Counted from the first letter of the stretch, positions 19,408-28,757 are shown. The stretch is 64,000 bases of DNA from Isosphaera pallida ATCC 43644 (GCF_000186345.1 NC_014962.1:5408965-5472964); one strand, 5' to 3'. Notes: a model not told the origin generated them from the sequence alone. Numbers and translations: made by a program.

Positions 19408-20136
19408 TCAGACCGGCTGGGCGGTCAGGCGGTGGAATTTCTCCTCCATCGTGAGGCCGTCGGCGGTCATCGCTTCGGGGGGACCATCGAAGACAAGCTT
19501 GCCGTCGTGGATGAACAACACCCGATGGGCGATCGGAGCGACCTCCTGAAGGATGTGGGTGGAGACAATGATTGTTTTGGTTTGGCCCAACTCGCGGATC
19601 AGCTTGCGGACTCCTTGAATCTGGTTGGGGTCCAGACCGCTGGTCGGTTCGTCCATGATCAACACTTCGGGATCGTGCAGCAACGCCAGGGCCATCGCCA
19701 CCCGTTGCTTGTAGCCCTTAGAGAGTTTGCCGGTCGGTTTGTCGGCCACTTGGCTCAGAGCGCACTGGGTGACGACGGCCTCCATGCGGTCCTGAAGCTG
19801 GGCCCGGCTCATGCCGCGCACCGAGCCAAAGAAGGTCAGTAGGTCGCGCGGAGTCATGTCGAGATAGAGGGGACCGTTCTCAGGCAGATAGCCGAGATGT
19901 TCGGCGGCTTCGATGCGATTGGTTTGCACGTCGATGCCGGCGATTCTAGCCTGCCCCTTGGTGGGGGCGATGAAGCCGGTCAGCAACCGCATCGTGGTGG
20001 TTTTCCCCGCGCCGTTGGGCCCAAGAAACGCGACGACTTGGCCTTTGGGAACCGTGAAGGTCACGTCGCGGACGGCCAGGAAGGAACCAAACTGTTTCCA
20101 CAACCCGAACGCCTCGATCATCGGCGGCGTGGCCAT
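19408..20136 (-). CDS. ABC transporter ATP-binding protein (GldA-like)
   Basis: A 242-residue ATPase with Walker A GPNGAGKTT at residues ~39-47, Q-loop region near GYLPENGPLYLDMT, a signature variant LSKGYKQRV, Walker B LIMDEPTSGLDP and the H-loop Thr-His in IIVSTHILQEV. It energises the permease fusion encoded 263 bp downstream. The open frame extends to 20841, but that part is antisense to the siroheme-type gene. The ATG at 20136 has GGAGGAG 9 bases upstream and gives a normal-length subunit. With the next two genes it forms a GldA-GldFG-DUF4340 cassette. The ABC-2 ATPase family call is certain; the gliding role is inference from cassette composition. Confidence 0.93.
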   Translation of the reverse strand: MATPPMIEAFGLWKQFGSFLAVRDVTFTVPKGQVVAFLGPNGAGKTTTMRLLTGFIAPTKGQARIAGIDVQTNRIEAAEHLGYLPENGPLYLDMTPRDLLTFFGSVRGMSRAQLQDRMEAVVTQCALSQVADKPTGKLSKGYKQRVAMALALLHDPEVLIMDEPTSGLDPNQIQGVRKLIRELGQTKTIIVSTHILQEVAPIAHRVLFIHDGKLVFDGPPEAMTADGLTMEEKFHRLTAQPV

Positions 20137-20369
20137 CGCGTTCATCTCCTCCATCATCAAAATCAAAGAAGATTGTGTCGATAGGTAAATCGATCGTGGT
20201 TGCGGACTCGCCATTGCGGCGCGGGAACGAAGCGAAGCAGATCTAAACGATGTCAAGCGGCGTCGTGAAACGGCCACCCTTCGCCGTTGGGGGGGCGCGG
20301 CGACTTCAGGGCGAGGGGGGGGGAGGTTGGCTTGGAATGATGGTGGGGGTTGATCGAGAGCGAGCCTCA

Positions 20370-21092
20370 TTATGGGGGGAAGCTGGCGGACTCGCCAAGG
20401 GGGTCGCGGTTGAGGAGGGGGCCGCGGAGCCGTCTCAACTCCTCCCGCGCCTGGGCTTCCACAACGGATACGCCCTGGTTGCGCACTTGTTCGAGCCGTG
20501 GTTCGGAGGCGAGCGAAGCGACCCAGGCGCGGCGTTGCGCGGGGTCGGCGATCGTCGCGCGGGCTTCGGCCCGGAGCCGTCCGGCGGCGGCAATCCAGTC
20601 GTTCCAGGGTTGGATCGCCTCGGCGGCGCGACGAACGAGCGCGGCGGCCAGGGCGGGACCGGCTCCCTCGGTTGAGAGGGCCAGGGTCGCTCTCGAGTTC
20701 CCCAACCGTTGGCGGGCCGGCAAAATCCAGTCGCTCCGCTCCGGCTCGCTGGCCGTGGCGACCCAGAGGCCTCGGTTTTGGGCCTCCGCAGCGGCGATCC
20801 GGTTGACCTCCTCCGGGGCGCACAGCGCCACCAGCGCCCACGCTTCGGCGTCGAGCCGTTCGGCCCGATACGGTTCGATCCAGCGTCTGGCCAGCGGGAT
20901 CCCGGCGAGCTCGGCGACGAAGGCGGGATCGTCGCGGGGGTCGATTCCACTAACTAATGCGCCAGCCTCGGCAAGGCTTGCCGCCTTGCGACGGCCTACC
21001 GGACCCAGGCCGACCACCAGAACTGGTCGTCCCGCCACGTTCAGGGCGATCGTCAGACGGGGTGGGGCGGGCTGCGGCATCGACTCGCTCAT
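20370..21092 (-). CDS. Precorrin-2 dehydrogenase / siroheme synthase N-terminal domain protein
   Basis: About 240 residues with an N-terminal NAD-binding fold: LNVAGRPVLVVGLGPVGRRK, then ASLAEAGALVSGIDP, and the family-typical LRLGNSRATLALSTEGAGPA region (here RQRLGNSRATLALSTEG). Proteins of the CysG-N/Met8 family oxidise precorrin-2 and insert iron to give siroheme for sulfite and nitrite reductases. Usual length is ~200-220 residues; the C-terminal ~40 residues are extra. Three starts are possible (TTG 21122, ATG 21092, ATG 21080) and none has a strong ribosome site. The standard glycine motif is GGGxVAxRK; GLGPVGRRK is a slight variant. No other siroheme or heme gene is adjacent. Confidence 0.8.
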   Translation of the reverse strand: MSESMPQPAPPRLTIALNVAGRPVLVVGLGPVGRRKAASLAEAGALVSGIDPRDDPAFVAELAGIPLARRWIEPYRAERLDAEAWALVALCAPEEVNRIAAAEAQNRGLWVATASEPERSDWILPARQRLGNSRATLALSTEGAGPALAAALVRRAAEAIQPWNDWIAAAGRLRAEARATIADPAQRRAWVASLASEPRLEQVRNQGVSVVEAQAREELRRLRGPLLNRDPLGESASFPP

Positions 21093-21263
21093 CGGGGCGG
21101 AAACCCGACCTTGTTTCGCCAACCAAACCAGAACCTAGTCTCCGTTGAAAGCCGTTACGCCGCGGCCGCCCGTCCGGTTCGCGCGGGGGCGGACCCTCGT
21201 TTCCGACGAACCCGTGATCGGGTCAGGTCGCTTCAAGCCGGGGAAGTGCCTCGCGCAGCTGCA

Positions 21264-21623
21264 TCAGGATGTGACCAAGCCGATTCGTGCCGCGTCTGTC
21301 CCGCCGTCGTTCCAATCAGCGTCCTTAGCCGCGTGCTTGGCGATCATGGAGTCGCCCGTCGCCTGCGGGTCGTCGTGCCGGGTGAACTTGGCGAGGACCG
21401 CCTCGCGCAGCGGACGCTTGCGGCCGCGTCCCATGCGGGCGGCGACTCTCAGCGACTTGGCCCGACGCGCCTCTTCCTCATCGGACGTCCCAGCGAACTT
21501 CCAGGCCTGAGAGTCATTTTGACGTTGACTTGTGAGCCAGGCCTTGTCCTTGAGTTGGACGGCGTGGGCGTGGAATGAGTCGCTGGTTCCACGGGTTGCG
21601 ATCCTTCCTGGCGCGTGGTCCAA
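21264..21623 (-). CDS. Hypothetical basic protein (weakly supported)
   Basis: A 119-codon frame in a 658-base gap. The third codon positions are mostly G or C and the composition (Arg/Lys/Ala/Asp, e.g. RMGRGRKRPLREAVLAKFTR) is protein-like, unlike the competing plus-strand frames. Against it, the only full-length start is TTG 21623 directly after a stop codon, without a ribosome site, and I recognise no family. It may be a real small gene, a remnant of a longer one, or a chance open frame. Confidence 0.3.
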   Translation of the reverse strand: MDHAPGRIATRGTSDSFHAHAVQLKDKAWLTSQRQNDSQAWKFAGTSDEEEARRAKSLRVAARMGRGRKRPLREAVLAKFTRHDDPQATGDSMIAKHAAKDADWNDGGTDAARIGLVTS

Positions 21624-21750
21624 TCAATCGAACCTCGGCTGCGGCAACGCCCCGTCAATTGGCGCGTCCCGCCCGACTTGACTTGAACAACCTCGTTCCG
21701 TTTTCGCCGCATCCGGGCCGACTCTAACCTGTTCGGGAAACCGATCCGCC

Positions 21751-22959
21751 ATGTCCAACAACGTGGATGTTTCCGATCTGTCCACCGCCTCGGAACCTAC
21801 TCTGTTGGAGACGCTGGCCCAAGCGCGGCTCAATCGGAGCGAGATCGCCGGATCGCTCGGAGATCTGGGCACCTTCTTGCCTTTATTGTTGGGCATGGCG
21901 GTCCAGAACGGCCTGAACTTCGCCACGGGACTGTTTTTCGCCGGGTTGTTCAACGTGCTGACCGGCTTGATCTTCGCCATTCCGATGGCGGTCCAGCCGA
22001 TGAAGGCGATTGCCGCGGTCGCGCTGACCGAGGGCCTGACCGTGCCCGAAATCGTCGCCGCCGGCGCGTCGGTGAGCCTAGCGGTGCTGGCGCTGGGGCT
22101 GGCGGGACTCATTGACCGGATCAACCGGGTCGTCCCTCGTTGCGTCATTCGAGGTGTGCAGCTTTGGATGGGGTTGACTCTCTTGATGAAAGGGGTCGAG
22201 TGGATTATCGAGTCGGGCCCAGGGTGGGCCTGGAACGGCGGGTTGACCGCGCTGGTCGCGGCGGGGTTGGTGTTGGGGCTGTCGGGGTCGAAGCGTTGGC
22301 CGCCGGCGATTCTGGTGGTGGGTTTGGGGTTCGTGGTGGCGTTGCTTGACCGTCCCGAAGCGGTTGCAACCTTGGGGGTGGGGTTGACTCTCCCGACCTG
22401 GTCGCCGCCGAGCTGGGCCGACTTCGTGTCGGCCTTCCCCAAGGCGACGTTGCCCCAGCTGCCTTTGACCCTGCTCAACTCGGTGATCGCCGTCTGCGCG
22501 CTGTCGGTCGATCTTTATCCCGACCGGCCCGCCTCCCCCCGCAGGGTGGCGGTGTCGGTGGGCCTCATGAACCTGGTCGGCGTCTGGTTCGCCGCGATGC
22601 CGATGTGTCATGGGGCCGGCGGTCTGGCCGCGCAACATCGTTTTGGAGCGCGGACCAACGGCGCGATCTTGTTTCTGGGGACGGTCAAGCTGATTCTGGC
22701 GGTGGTGTTCGGCACCTCGTTGATCGAGCTTTGCCAGGGGTACCCCAAGAGTGTGTTGGGAGTGCTGATCGGCTTCGGTGGCCTGGAGCTGGCCCTAACC
22801 GCCCGCGACCAGACCCGACGGGCCGACGCCTTCGTGATGCTGGCGGTCGTCGGCGTCGCCCTGGCGTTGAAGAGCGTCGCCATCGGCTTCGTGGTGGGAA
22901 TGGTGCTGGCCTGGGGCATCCGTCTAGGATGGTTCTCGGTCGAGGACACTCCACGCTGA
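21751..22959 (+). CDS. MOT1-type molybdate/sulfate transporter
   Basis: A 402-residue polytopic inner-membrane protein with ~10-12 hydrophobic helices. The two hallmark motifs of the MOT1 group of the SulP superfamily are present: EIAGSLGDLGTFLPLLLGMA near residue 30 and PMCHGAGGLAAQHRFGART near 285. A conserved QPMKAIAAVAL segment lies near 90. Unlike classical SulP permeases it lacks a STAS domain, as expected for MOT1. The reaction is uptake of molybdate (or a related oxyanion). It stands alone on the plus strand; no molybdenum-cofactor gene is adjacent. Specificity between molybdate and sulfate cannot be read from sequence. Confidence 0.85.
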   Translation: MSNNVDVSDLSTASEPTLLETLAQARLNRSEIAGSLGDLGTFLPLLLGMAVQNGLNFATGLFFAGLFNVLTGLIFAIPMAVQPMKAIAAVALTEGLTVPEIVAAGASVSLAVLALGLAGLIDRINRVVPRCVIRGVQLWMGLTLLMKGVEWIIESGPGWAWNGGLTALVAAGLVLGLSGSKRWPPAILVVGLGFVVALLDRPEAVATLGVGLTLPTWSPPSWADFVSAFPKATLPQLPLTLLNSVIAVCALSVDLYPDRPASPRRVAVSVGLMNLVGVWFAAMPMCHGAGGLAAQHRFGARTNGAILFLGTVKLILAVVFGTSLIELCQGYPKSVLGVLIGFGGLELALTARDQTRRADAFVMLAVVGVALALKSVAIGFVVGMVLAWGIRLGWFSVEDTPR

Positions 22960-23075
22960 CTCGCATTCGCCCCGCCGCGTCCCGACCGATGGTCGATCCA
23001 AATCGTCTTGGTTGATGCTGTCGCGTCTCGGAGTCACCCCTGAATCGTCAATTTGTTCAAGGATTCGCGTCGTCC

Positions 23076-23498
<423 letters not shown>

Positions 23499-23797
23499 GC
23501 CGAGGATAAATCTGCTCTCCAGGAGGGGGCGAGGGTGGCGGCGACGACAAGTAAAGAGGGCGTCGCGGCGAAAACCGCGACCCTGTTGCCTTGGCGCGTG
23601 GGTTCGGGTATTCCGAGAGGTCGTCTAGTGGAGGGTCGAGGCTCCACCGCGAGCGTGGAGGCTGGGAGACGGTGTTTTCCGCCGGCTCCCCGGCTCCATT
23701 GATCCGCTTCACTCTGCCGGCGTTCCCTCCCGTTCGTCTCGTCTTGGCTCCCCCCGCTCCACTCCTCTCCACTCAACCCTAACGCGAGGCATGTGAT

Positions 23798-25171
23798 ATG
23801 ACACCCGCGCGTCGTCCGGGCGGCTCCAGCCGCCGCGACTTCCTTCGAACCTCGGCGGCGGCCGCCGCCGGCGTCAGTCTTTGGACTGTGGGCGGCTATT
23901 CCTGGTCGCAGGCCCGTGGTCAGGCCCCCAACGACAAGATCCGCTTCGCTTGCTTCGGCGTCGGCGGCAAGGGTTCCAGCGACACCGACGACGCTGGAAC
24001 GTTCGGCGAGATCGTCGCCCTATGCGACATCGACGAAAACACCCTCAACGAGAAGGCCTCCAAATTCCCCAACGCCCGCAAGTATTATGACTATCGGACC
24101 TTGCTGGAGGAACTCGGCGACAAGATCGACGCCGTGACTGTCTCGACCCCGGATCACACCCACGCCGTCATCGCCGCGGCTGCCATGCGGATGGGCAAGC
24201 ACGCCTTTGTGCAAAAGCCGCTCACCTGGTCGATCGAGGAAGCTCGCTACCTCCGCGAACTCGCCGCCGAAAAGAAGCTGGCCACCCAGATGGGCAACCA
24301 GGGCACCGCCGCCGACGGATTGCGCCGCGGGGCCGAAATTCTCAAGTCCGGCGCGCTGGGCACGGTCCACACCATCCACTGCTGGACCAACCGTCCGGTG
24401 TGGCCTCAGGGCATGAAGCGTCCCCAAGGCGAAAAGCCGGTGCCGCCCCACATTCACTGGAACGAATTCGTGGGACCGGCTCCGATGCGGCCCTTCAACG
24501 ACGGCTACCACCCCTTCGACTGGCGCGGTTGGCTCGACTACGGCACCGGCGCGCTGGGCGACATGGCCTGCCATACCCTCAACGTCGCCTTCATGGGTCT
24601 GGACCTGATTGATCCGATCTCCGCCGAGGTGGTGGACACCTCCGGCATCGTGGACAACGAGAGCTTCCCCGTTTGGTCGGTCATCAAGCTCGAGTTCGCC
24701 GCCCGTGGCGACCGCGCTCCGCTCACCCTGTACTGGTACGACGGCGGCAAAAACCTGCCCGACTCCAAGAAATTTCCGGATGAACTGCTTTACGGCAAGA
24801 AACGCGACGACAGCGGCCTCTTGGTCATCGGCGACAAAGGGTCGTTCTACTCGCAAAACGACTACGGTAGCGAATACGTGCTGCTGCCGGAGGAAAACTA
24901 TAAGGAGTACCAGGCTCCCGAGCCGTTCATTCCCCGCTGCAAGGGCGGGCACTTCCGCGAATTCGTCGATGGCATCGAAGGCAAACTCACCCCGATGTCC
25001 AACTTCGACTACGCCGGCAAGTTGACCGAGACGGTTCTGCTGGGGGTCGTCGCCCTCCGCGCCGGGGCCAAAATCGAGTGGGACGCCGCAGCGATGAAGG
25101 CCAAAGGCAACCCCTCCGCCGACGCTTTCATCCGCCGCGACTATCGCAAGGGCTTCGAACTGAGGGCGTGA
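23798..25171 (+). CDS. Tat-exported Gfo/Idh/MocA family oxidoreductase
   Basis: 457 residues beginning with a Tat signal: SRRDFLRTSAAAAAGVSL, so the protein is probably exported folded. The N-terminal Rossmann domain has CFGVGGKGSSDTDDAGTF and, after a helix, the family Lys in GKHAFVQKPLTWSIEEARYL. The C-terminal alpha/beta domain contains DWRGWLDYGTGALGDMACHT, typical of the large planctomycete paralogue group. The family acts on sugars or cyclitols with bound NAD(P); the substrate is unknown. The stretch before it (23499-23797) holds no gene I can support. Confidence 0.92.
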   Translation: MTPARRPGGSSRRDFLRTSAAAAAGVSLWTVGGYSWSQARGQAPNDKIRFACFGVGGKGSSDTDDAGTFGEIVALCDIDENTLNEKASKFPNARKYYDYRTLLEELGDKIDAVTVSTPDHTHAVIAAAAMRMGKHAFVQKPLTWSIEEARYLRELAAEKKLATQMGNQGTAADGLRRGAEILKSGALGTVHTIHCWTNRPVWPQGMKRPQGEKPVPPHIHWNEFVGPAPMRPFNDGYHPFDWRGWLDYGTGALGDMACHTLNVAFMGLDLIDPISAEVVDTSGIVDNESFPVWSVIKLEFAARGDRAPLTLYWYDGGKNLPDSKKFPDELLYGKKRDDSGLLVIGDKGSFYSQNDYGSEYVLLPEENYKEYQAPEPFIPRCKGGHFREFVDGIEGKLTPMSNFDYAGKLTETVLLGVVALRAGAKIEWDAAAMKAKGNPSADAFIRRDYRKGFELRA

Positions 25172-25385
25172 GCCATCACCTGGCTCGGGAACAGGTCGCG
25201 TAATTGGAACCCGGGCCCGGTGGGCCAAATCCAAGCCCAAGCCGTCGCTGTCGCCTTGGCCGTCGTTTCCACCTTCGCCTGAGGTTGGGGGCGGCGGCCA
25301 ATGCCGTTGGTTTGGTTTGGGGGACGCCATCTGGTGACGTCGAGTCTCGGGAAACCCTTCCCCGCTCGGTTTGAGACGACCACGC

Positions 25386-26378
25386 ATGGGCCGACTCCTT
25401 TCAGTCTGGTTGGACGATCCCTCATCGATTTCGGAGATCGGCCACGGCCGCGACGCCCTCCTCTCAGCCGAGGCGGGCAGCGGTTCGCAATCGCAATCCT
25501 CCATCAACCGTTCGTTGCATCGTCGTCTGGCTCGACGATTGCCCGAGGCGAGGCTGACGGCTTTCGGAGCCTGGGTGGCGAGTTGGTTAGTAGGTGGCTT
25601 GAACCGGGAGCGACGCCGTCTCATCCGCCGAAGCGTCGCCGACCTTCTCGCCCAAACCGAGGCGATGCGAACTCCCGGCCAACCTTGGGAGTCGGTTCTG
25701 AGCCTGGGCTGGGCCGGGTTGCTCGGCCTGGGAGGACCAGCCCACTGCTTCGTTTATGTGCCAGACTCGATCTGGACGCCGCTCCACGATCCCAACGTCC
25801 CACCTTCCAACCCGCCGGGCCTCTTGATGAGTTTCCACGGCGACGGCGGCAATCCCCGGCTTCATCCCGCGCTGTTCGCGCCTCTGGCCGACGCCCAGCG
25901 GCTGGTGGTGGTCGCCCCCAGTCACGGCTTCGGCTTCTGGAAGGCCGATGGCGTGGAACCAGCCCTTCGCGCGCTCAACCTGGTCGAGTCACGGTTCGGC
26001 ATCGACCCCCGCCCCCAGCGCCGCATCGCGGTGGGGATTTCCGACGGCGGCAACGGCCTGGCCCGCCTCGCCGTCGCAGCCGGTCAACGCTTTGGCGGTC
26101 TCGTCTTCCTTTCGGCGGTGATGAATCGTACGATCCTGGCGTCTTCTGGCTTCGCCGACGCCTGGCGCGGACGTCCCGTCTTGGTTCTCCAGGGGGAGCG
26201 TGATTGGAGCGTCACCCCCCACGCCACCCGTCGCGGGATCGCCCACCTTCGCGTCGCCGAAGTGACACTCACCGAACGTTGGTGGGCCAACGAGGACCAC
26301 CTGCTCGCCCTGGTCCGCCGCGGGGAAATCCTGGAAACCATCAGTGAGTGGATTGAGGGAAAGCGTCTAACAGGATGA
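25386..26378 (+). CDS. Alpha/beta-hydrolase (esterase/PHB-depolymerase-like)
   Basis: A 330-residue hydrolase. The nucleophile elbow is GISDGGNG, with Ser as nucleophile. The acid is likely Asp in LVLQGERDWSVTP and the base His in ANEDHLLAL. An oxyanion segment LLMSFHGDGGNPRLHP precedes the core. There is no obvious signal peptide; the first ~110 residues are helical and Arg-rich and may form a cap or be regulatory. ATG 25386 is preferred to TTG 25371, although neither has a strong ribosome site. It lies just before the AT-rich island, where base composition drops sharply. Esterase is the safest call; the substrate is unknown. Confidence 0.75.
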   Translation: MGRLLSVWLDDPSSISEIGHGRDALLSAEAGSGSQSQSSINRSLHRRLARRLPEARLTAFGAWVASWLVGGLNRERRRLIRRSVADLLAQTEAMRTPGQPWESVLSLGWAGLLGLGGPAHCFVYVPDSIWTPLHDPNVPPSNPPGLLMSFHGDGGNPRLHPALFAPLADAQRLVVVAPSHGFGFWKADGVEPALRALNLVESRFGIDPRPQRRIAVGISDGGNGLARLAVAAGQRFGGLVFLSAVMNRTILASSGFADAWRGRPVLVLQGERDWSVTPHATRRGIAHLRVAEVTLTERWWANEDHLLALVRRGEILETISEWIEGKRLTG

Positions 26379-26931
26379 TCAAGATGGACCCAGTGAGATT
26401 AGGTCTACTGGTGAGAACATCAGAACGTCGAGCCGACCTCCACGACGCTTTCTCAAAATTGGTGGCATTCTGACGAAAGAGAGGGTCGGAAAATCATGGG
26501 AAGCCTAGAAAATTATAAACTTTTATTATCTTACATAAATCAAAAAATAATTGTAATATTCTCTTGTTTTGTGATTCTGACTCTGCCAACGATCATGTTT
26601 GGTTTGACACTAGATCGATATCCAGACATACATGTTGACGAGTCTTTTTTAATCTGCCTGCAGTTCACTGGGTTCTCAGCGAGGTCATGATCGTCTCTGG
26701 TGTCTCAATTTCGAGGGCATCGTTCTATATTTGTCTTCCCTTCTAAAGATAATGATGTATCTTATATGACTAAGATGTCCGGTGTTATTGAATGTGTACT
26801 CTGGCCGGAAACAAATTGGAACCTTAATAAATTATGATCAAATAGTGCATTGTAGTATTTTCTCAGTACATAAGATATTCTGACGTAAATATACTGACTC
26901 AATTGACCCTCTAGCTTCCGGGTTGTCCATC
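26379..26931 (+). other. AT-rich island (compositional anomaly)
   Basis: By hand count, bases 26521-26880 are about 35% G+C (126 of 360), with one 60-base line at 18%, against clearly >60% in the flanking genes. It contains the broken glycosyltransferase-like fragment listed separately and a second short open stretch (about 26691-26834, same frame as the fragment's start) that I cannot identify. No transposase, integrase, direct repeat or tRNA was seen at the edges. It looks like the residue of transferred DNA ahead of a glycosyltransferase gene. Confidence 0.85.
26496..26746 (+). pseudogene. Frameshifted N-terminal remnant resembling a GT39-type membrane glycosyltransferase
   Basis: ATG 26496 has GAGAGGG ~10 bases upstream. 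Translation gives a basic start, a hydrophobic helix (KIIVIFSCFVILTLPTIMFG), then LDRYPDIHVDESF, which resembles the acidic D-E motif at the outer end of the first helix in PMT/ArnT-like glycosyltransferases. The frame then leaves the homology and stops at 26690. Shifting frame at the run of six T (26645-26650), equivalent to restoring one base, gives DESFFNLPAVHWVLSE and remains open to TAA 26746. That continuation matches how this family normally reads. The rest of the ~500-residue protein is absent. The family call rests on a short stretch and is tentative; the loss of frame is directly visible. Confidence 0.5.
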
Positions 26932-27966
26932 ATGAGTATTGAGAAGATTGGGAATACGGAAAAGTGGAATCATCTTGAGCTCAGCGTGGTGGTGCCGCTC
27001 TACAACGAGGAGGCGGTGGTGGGCGAACTTCACCGGCGGCTCGACTTGGCGCTGCGGGGGCTGGGGGTGGCTTACGAGATCGTGTTCGTCAACGACGGCA
27101 GCAAGGACGCCACCGCCGAGTTGACCGCACAACTCGTGGCACGTGACCCCTGCTTACGGGTGATTCACCTCAGCCGCAACTTCGGTCATCAGGCTGCAGT
27201 CTGCGCTGGGATCGACCAAGCCCGGGGGGCGGCGGTGCTGGTGATGGATGGCGACTTGCAGGATCCTCCCGAATTGATTCCCGAGTTTTACGCCCTGTGG
27301 AAGCGAGGTTGGGAGGTGGTTTACGCTGTGCGTGGCTCGCGTAAGGAACGCGGTCTCAAGCGGTTGGGGTACTATTTGTTTTATCGCATCATGGCTGCGC
27401 TGAGCGATCTGGAGATTCCGCTGGACAGCGGCGACTTCGGCTTGATGGACCGCCGGGTGGTCGAGGAACTCAAGAAGCTGCCCGAGAAAAAGCGGTTCGT
27501 CCGGGGTCTGCGGACGTTTGTAGGGTTCCGGCAGGTCGGCTTGGAATATGCCCGGTCGGCTCGCGAGGCGGGGGAACCGAAGTACACCTTCAGAGGGCTG
27601 GTGCGGTTGGCGCTCGACGGCCTCGTGAGCTTCAGCGACGCGCCGTTGCGTCTGGCGTCGATTTTGGGAGGGGTGGCGATCTTGATGGCGTTGGGTCTGG
27701 GGGCCTTCACGATCATCGACGCGATTTGGACCCGCACCGCACCGCCGGGTTGGGCCAGTCTGATGACGACGGTGCTGTTCCTGGGAGCGGTTCAATTGAT
27801 CTGCGTGGGGATTTTGGGCGAATACCTGCGATTGATCTTCTACGAGACCAAGGGACGCCCCACCTACATCGTTGGTCGGATCGACCAACACGCGGCCGCC
27901 GAGTCGTCCGACAGCTCCGCCACGCCTCCCGCCCTAACCGCCAGCCGGGGAGACTCTGCGCCATGA
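26932..27966 (+). CDS. GT2 polyprenyl-phosphate glycosyltransferase (DPM1/GtrB-like)
   Basis: 344 residues. The N-terminal GT-A domain has LSVVVPLYNEEAVVGEL, EIVFVNDGSKDAT, HLSRNFGHQAAVCAG and the metal-binding DGDLQDPPELI. Two C-terminal helices follow (LASILGGVAILMALGLGAF and TTVLFLGAVQLICVGILGEY) with the family-typical YIVGR near the end. These enzymes load a sugar on undecaprenyl phosphate at the cytoplasmic face, for later transfer outside by membrane glycosyltransferases. That fits the broken GT39-like fragment directly upstream and the methyltransferase that overlaps its stop codon by ATGA. ATG 26932 is chosen; a TTG lies 9 bases earlier. Confidence 0.9.
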   Translation: MSIEKIGNTEKWNHLELSVVVPLYNEEAVVGELHRRLDLALRGLGVAYEIVFVNDGSKDATAELTAQLVARDPCLRVIHLSRNFGHQAAVCAGIDQARGAAVLVMDGDLQDPPELIPEFYALWKRGWEVVYAVRGSRKERGLKRLGYYLFYRIMAALSDLEIPLDSGDFGLMDRRVVEELKKLPEKKRFVRGLRTFVGFRQVGLEYARSAREAGEPKYTFRGLVRLALDGLVSFSDAPLRLASILGGVAILMALGLGAFTIIDAIWTRTAPPGWASLMTTVLFLGAVQLICVGILGEYLRLIFYETKGRPTYIVGRIDQHAAAESSDSSATPPALTASRGDSAP

Positions 27967-28757
27967 TCGAAACCTGGTCGGTCAACGATCCCGAACACAC
28001 TATGTCCGACGAGTTGCTGGCTCCGCTTCGGGATCGAGTGCGGGGTCATTTCTGGTGGCGGGCGCGGTCGGAGACAGTTCGTCGCATTCTAGAGCTGCGC
28101 CAAGTGCCGCGCGACGCGGCGATTCTCGATGTCGGTTGTGGTTGGGGGACGACCTTGGAGGCTCTCGAACGCGACGGACGCCGGGTGGTGGGAATGGATG
28201 TCTCACGCAAGTCGTTGGAGGCTCTGGAACGGGAGAATCCCCAACGGCGTCTCATCGAAGCCGACCTGACCCAACCCTGGCCTAAACACCATGAGCGTTT
28301 CCAGGTTCTGCTTTGCTTGGATGTGATCGAGCATCTGGACGACGACCGGGCTGCCGTCTCCCGTTTGGCCGAGTTGGTCGAGCCGGGCGGCCTAGTGGTG
28401 GTGAGCGTGCCCGCGCTTCCCGAACTGTTCTCGGAGTACGACGAAATTCAAGGTCACCGACGGCGTTATCGTCCCGAGAGCCTGACGGCAGCCTTCGAGG
28501 GATCGGGCCTCATTTTGGAGCGGGTCGCCTGGTGGGGCGAGGCGATTCACGCCCTGGTCAAACTGCAACGCGCAGGCAAGCCTCACGCTCGAACCGACGG
28601 CCTGCCGTTCCATGAGCGTTACGCCCGTTACCTCAAGCAACCCCCTTGGCCGATTCCACCGATGTTGGGAGCGTTGCTCCGTCGGGAGATTCCCCGTGTG
28701 TTGGCGGGTCGCACCCGGATCGGCACCTCGTTGTTCGCCCTAGCTCGCAAGCCCTAG
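27963..28757 (+). CDS. SAM-dependent class I methyltransferase
   Basis: 264 residues, starting inside the stop codon of the glycosyltransferase (ATGA overlap), so the two are translationally coupled. Motif I is AAILDVGCGWGTTLEAL, the acidic end of strand 2 is VVGMDVS, and motif II/III text is VLLCLDVIEHLDDD followed by EPGGLVVVSVPALPELFSEYD. The DEIQGHRRRYR stretch is typical of the UbiG-like methyltransferases found beside lipid-linked glycosyltransferases. The C-terminal region is hydrophobic and basic and may touch the membrane. The likely substrate is a lipid-linked saccharide or other envelope compound; this is inferred from context only. Confidence 0.88.
   Translation: MIETWSVNDPEHTMSDELLAPLRDRVRGHFWWRARSETVRRILELRQVPRDAAILDVGCGWGTTLEALERDGRRVVGMDVSRKSLEALERENPQRRLIEADLTQPWPKHHERFQVLLCLDVIEHLDDDRAAVSRLAELVEPGGLVVVSVPALPELFSEYDEIQGHRRRYRPESLTAAFEGSGLILERVAWWGEAIHALVKLQRAGKPHARTDGLPFHERYARYLKQPPWPIPPMLGALLRREIPRVLAGRTRIGTSLFALARKP

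Noticed and set aside
20137..20841. N-terminal extension of the ABC ATPase frame
   Set aside because: It runs antisense through the siroheme-type gene; the ATPase has a proper ribosome site and ATG at 20136.
21145..21510. Plus-strand frame in the gap before the MOT1 transporter
   Set aside because: Composition is Arg/Ser/Pro-rich and poorer than the minus-strand frame; no ribosome site.
23642..23665. Small CTCCAC/GTGGAG hairpin considered as tRNA arm or terminator
   Set aside because: Only 6 pairs, no T tract and no cloverleaf around it; no tRNA seen anywhere in the window.
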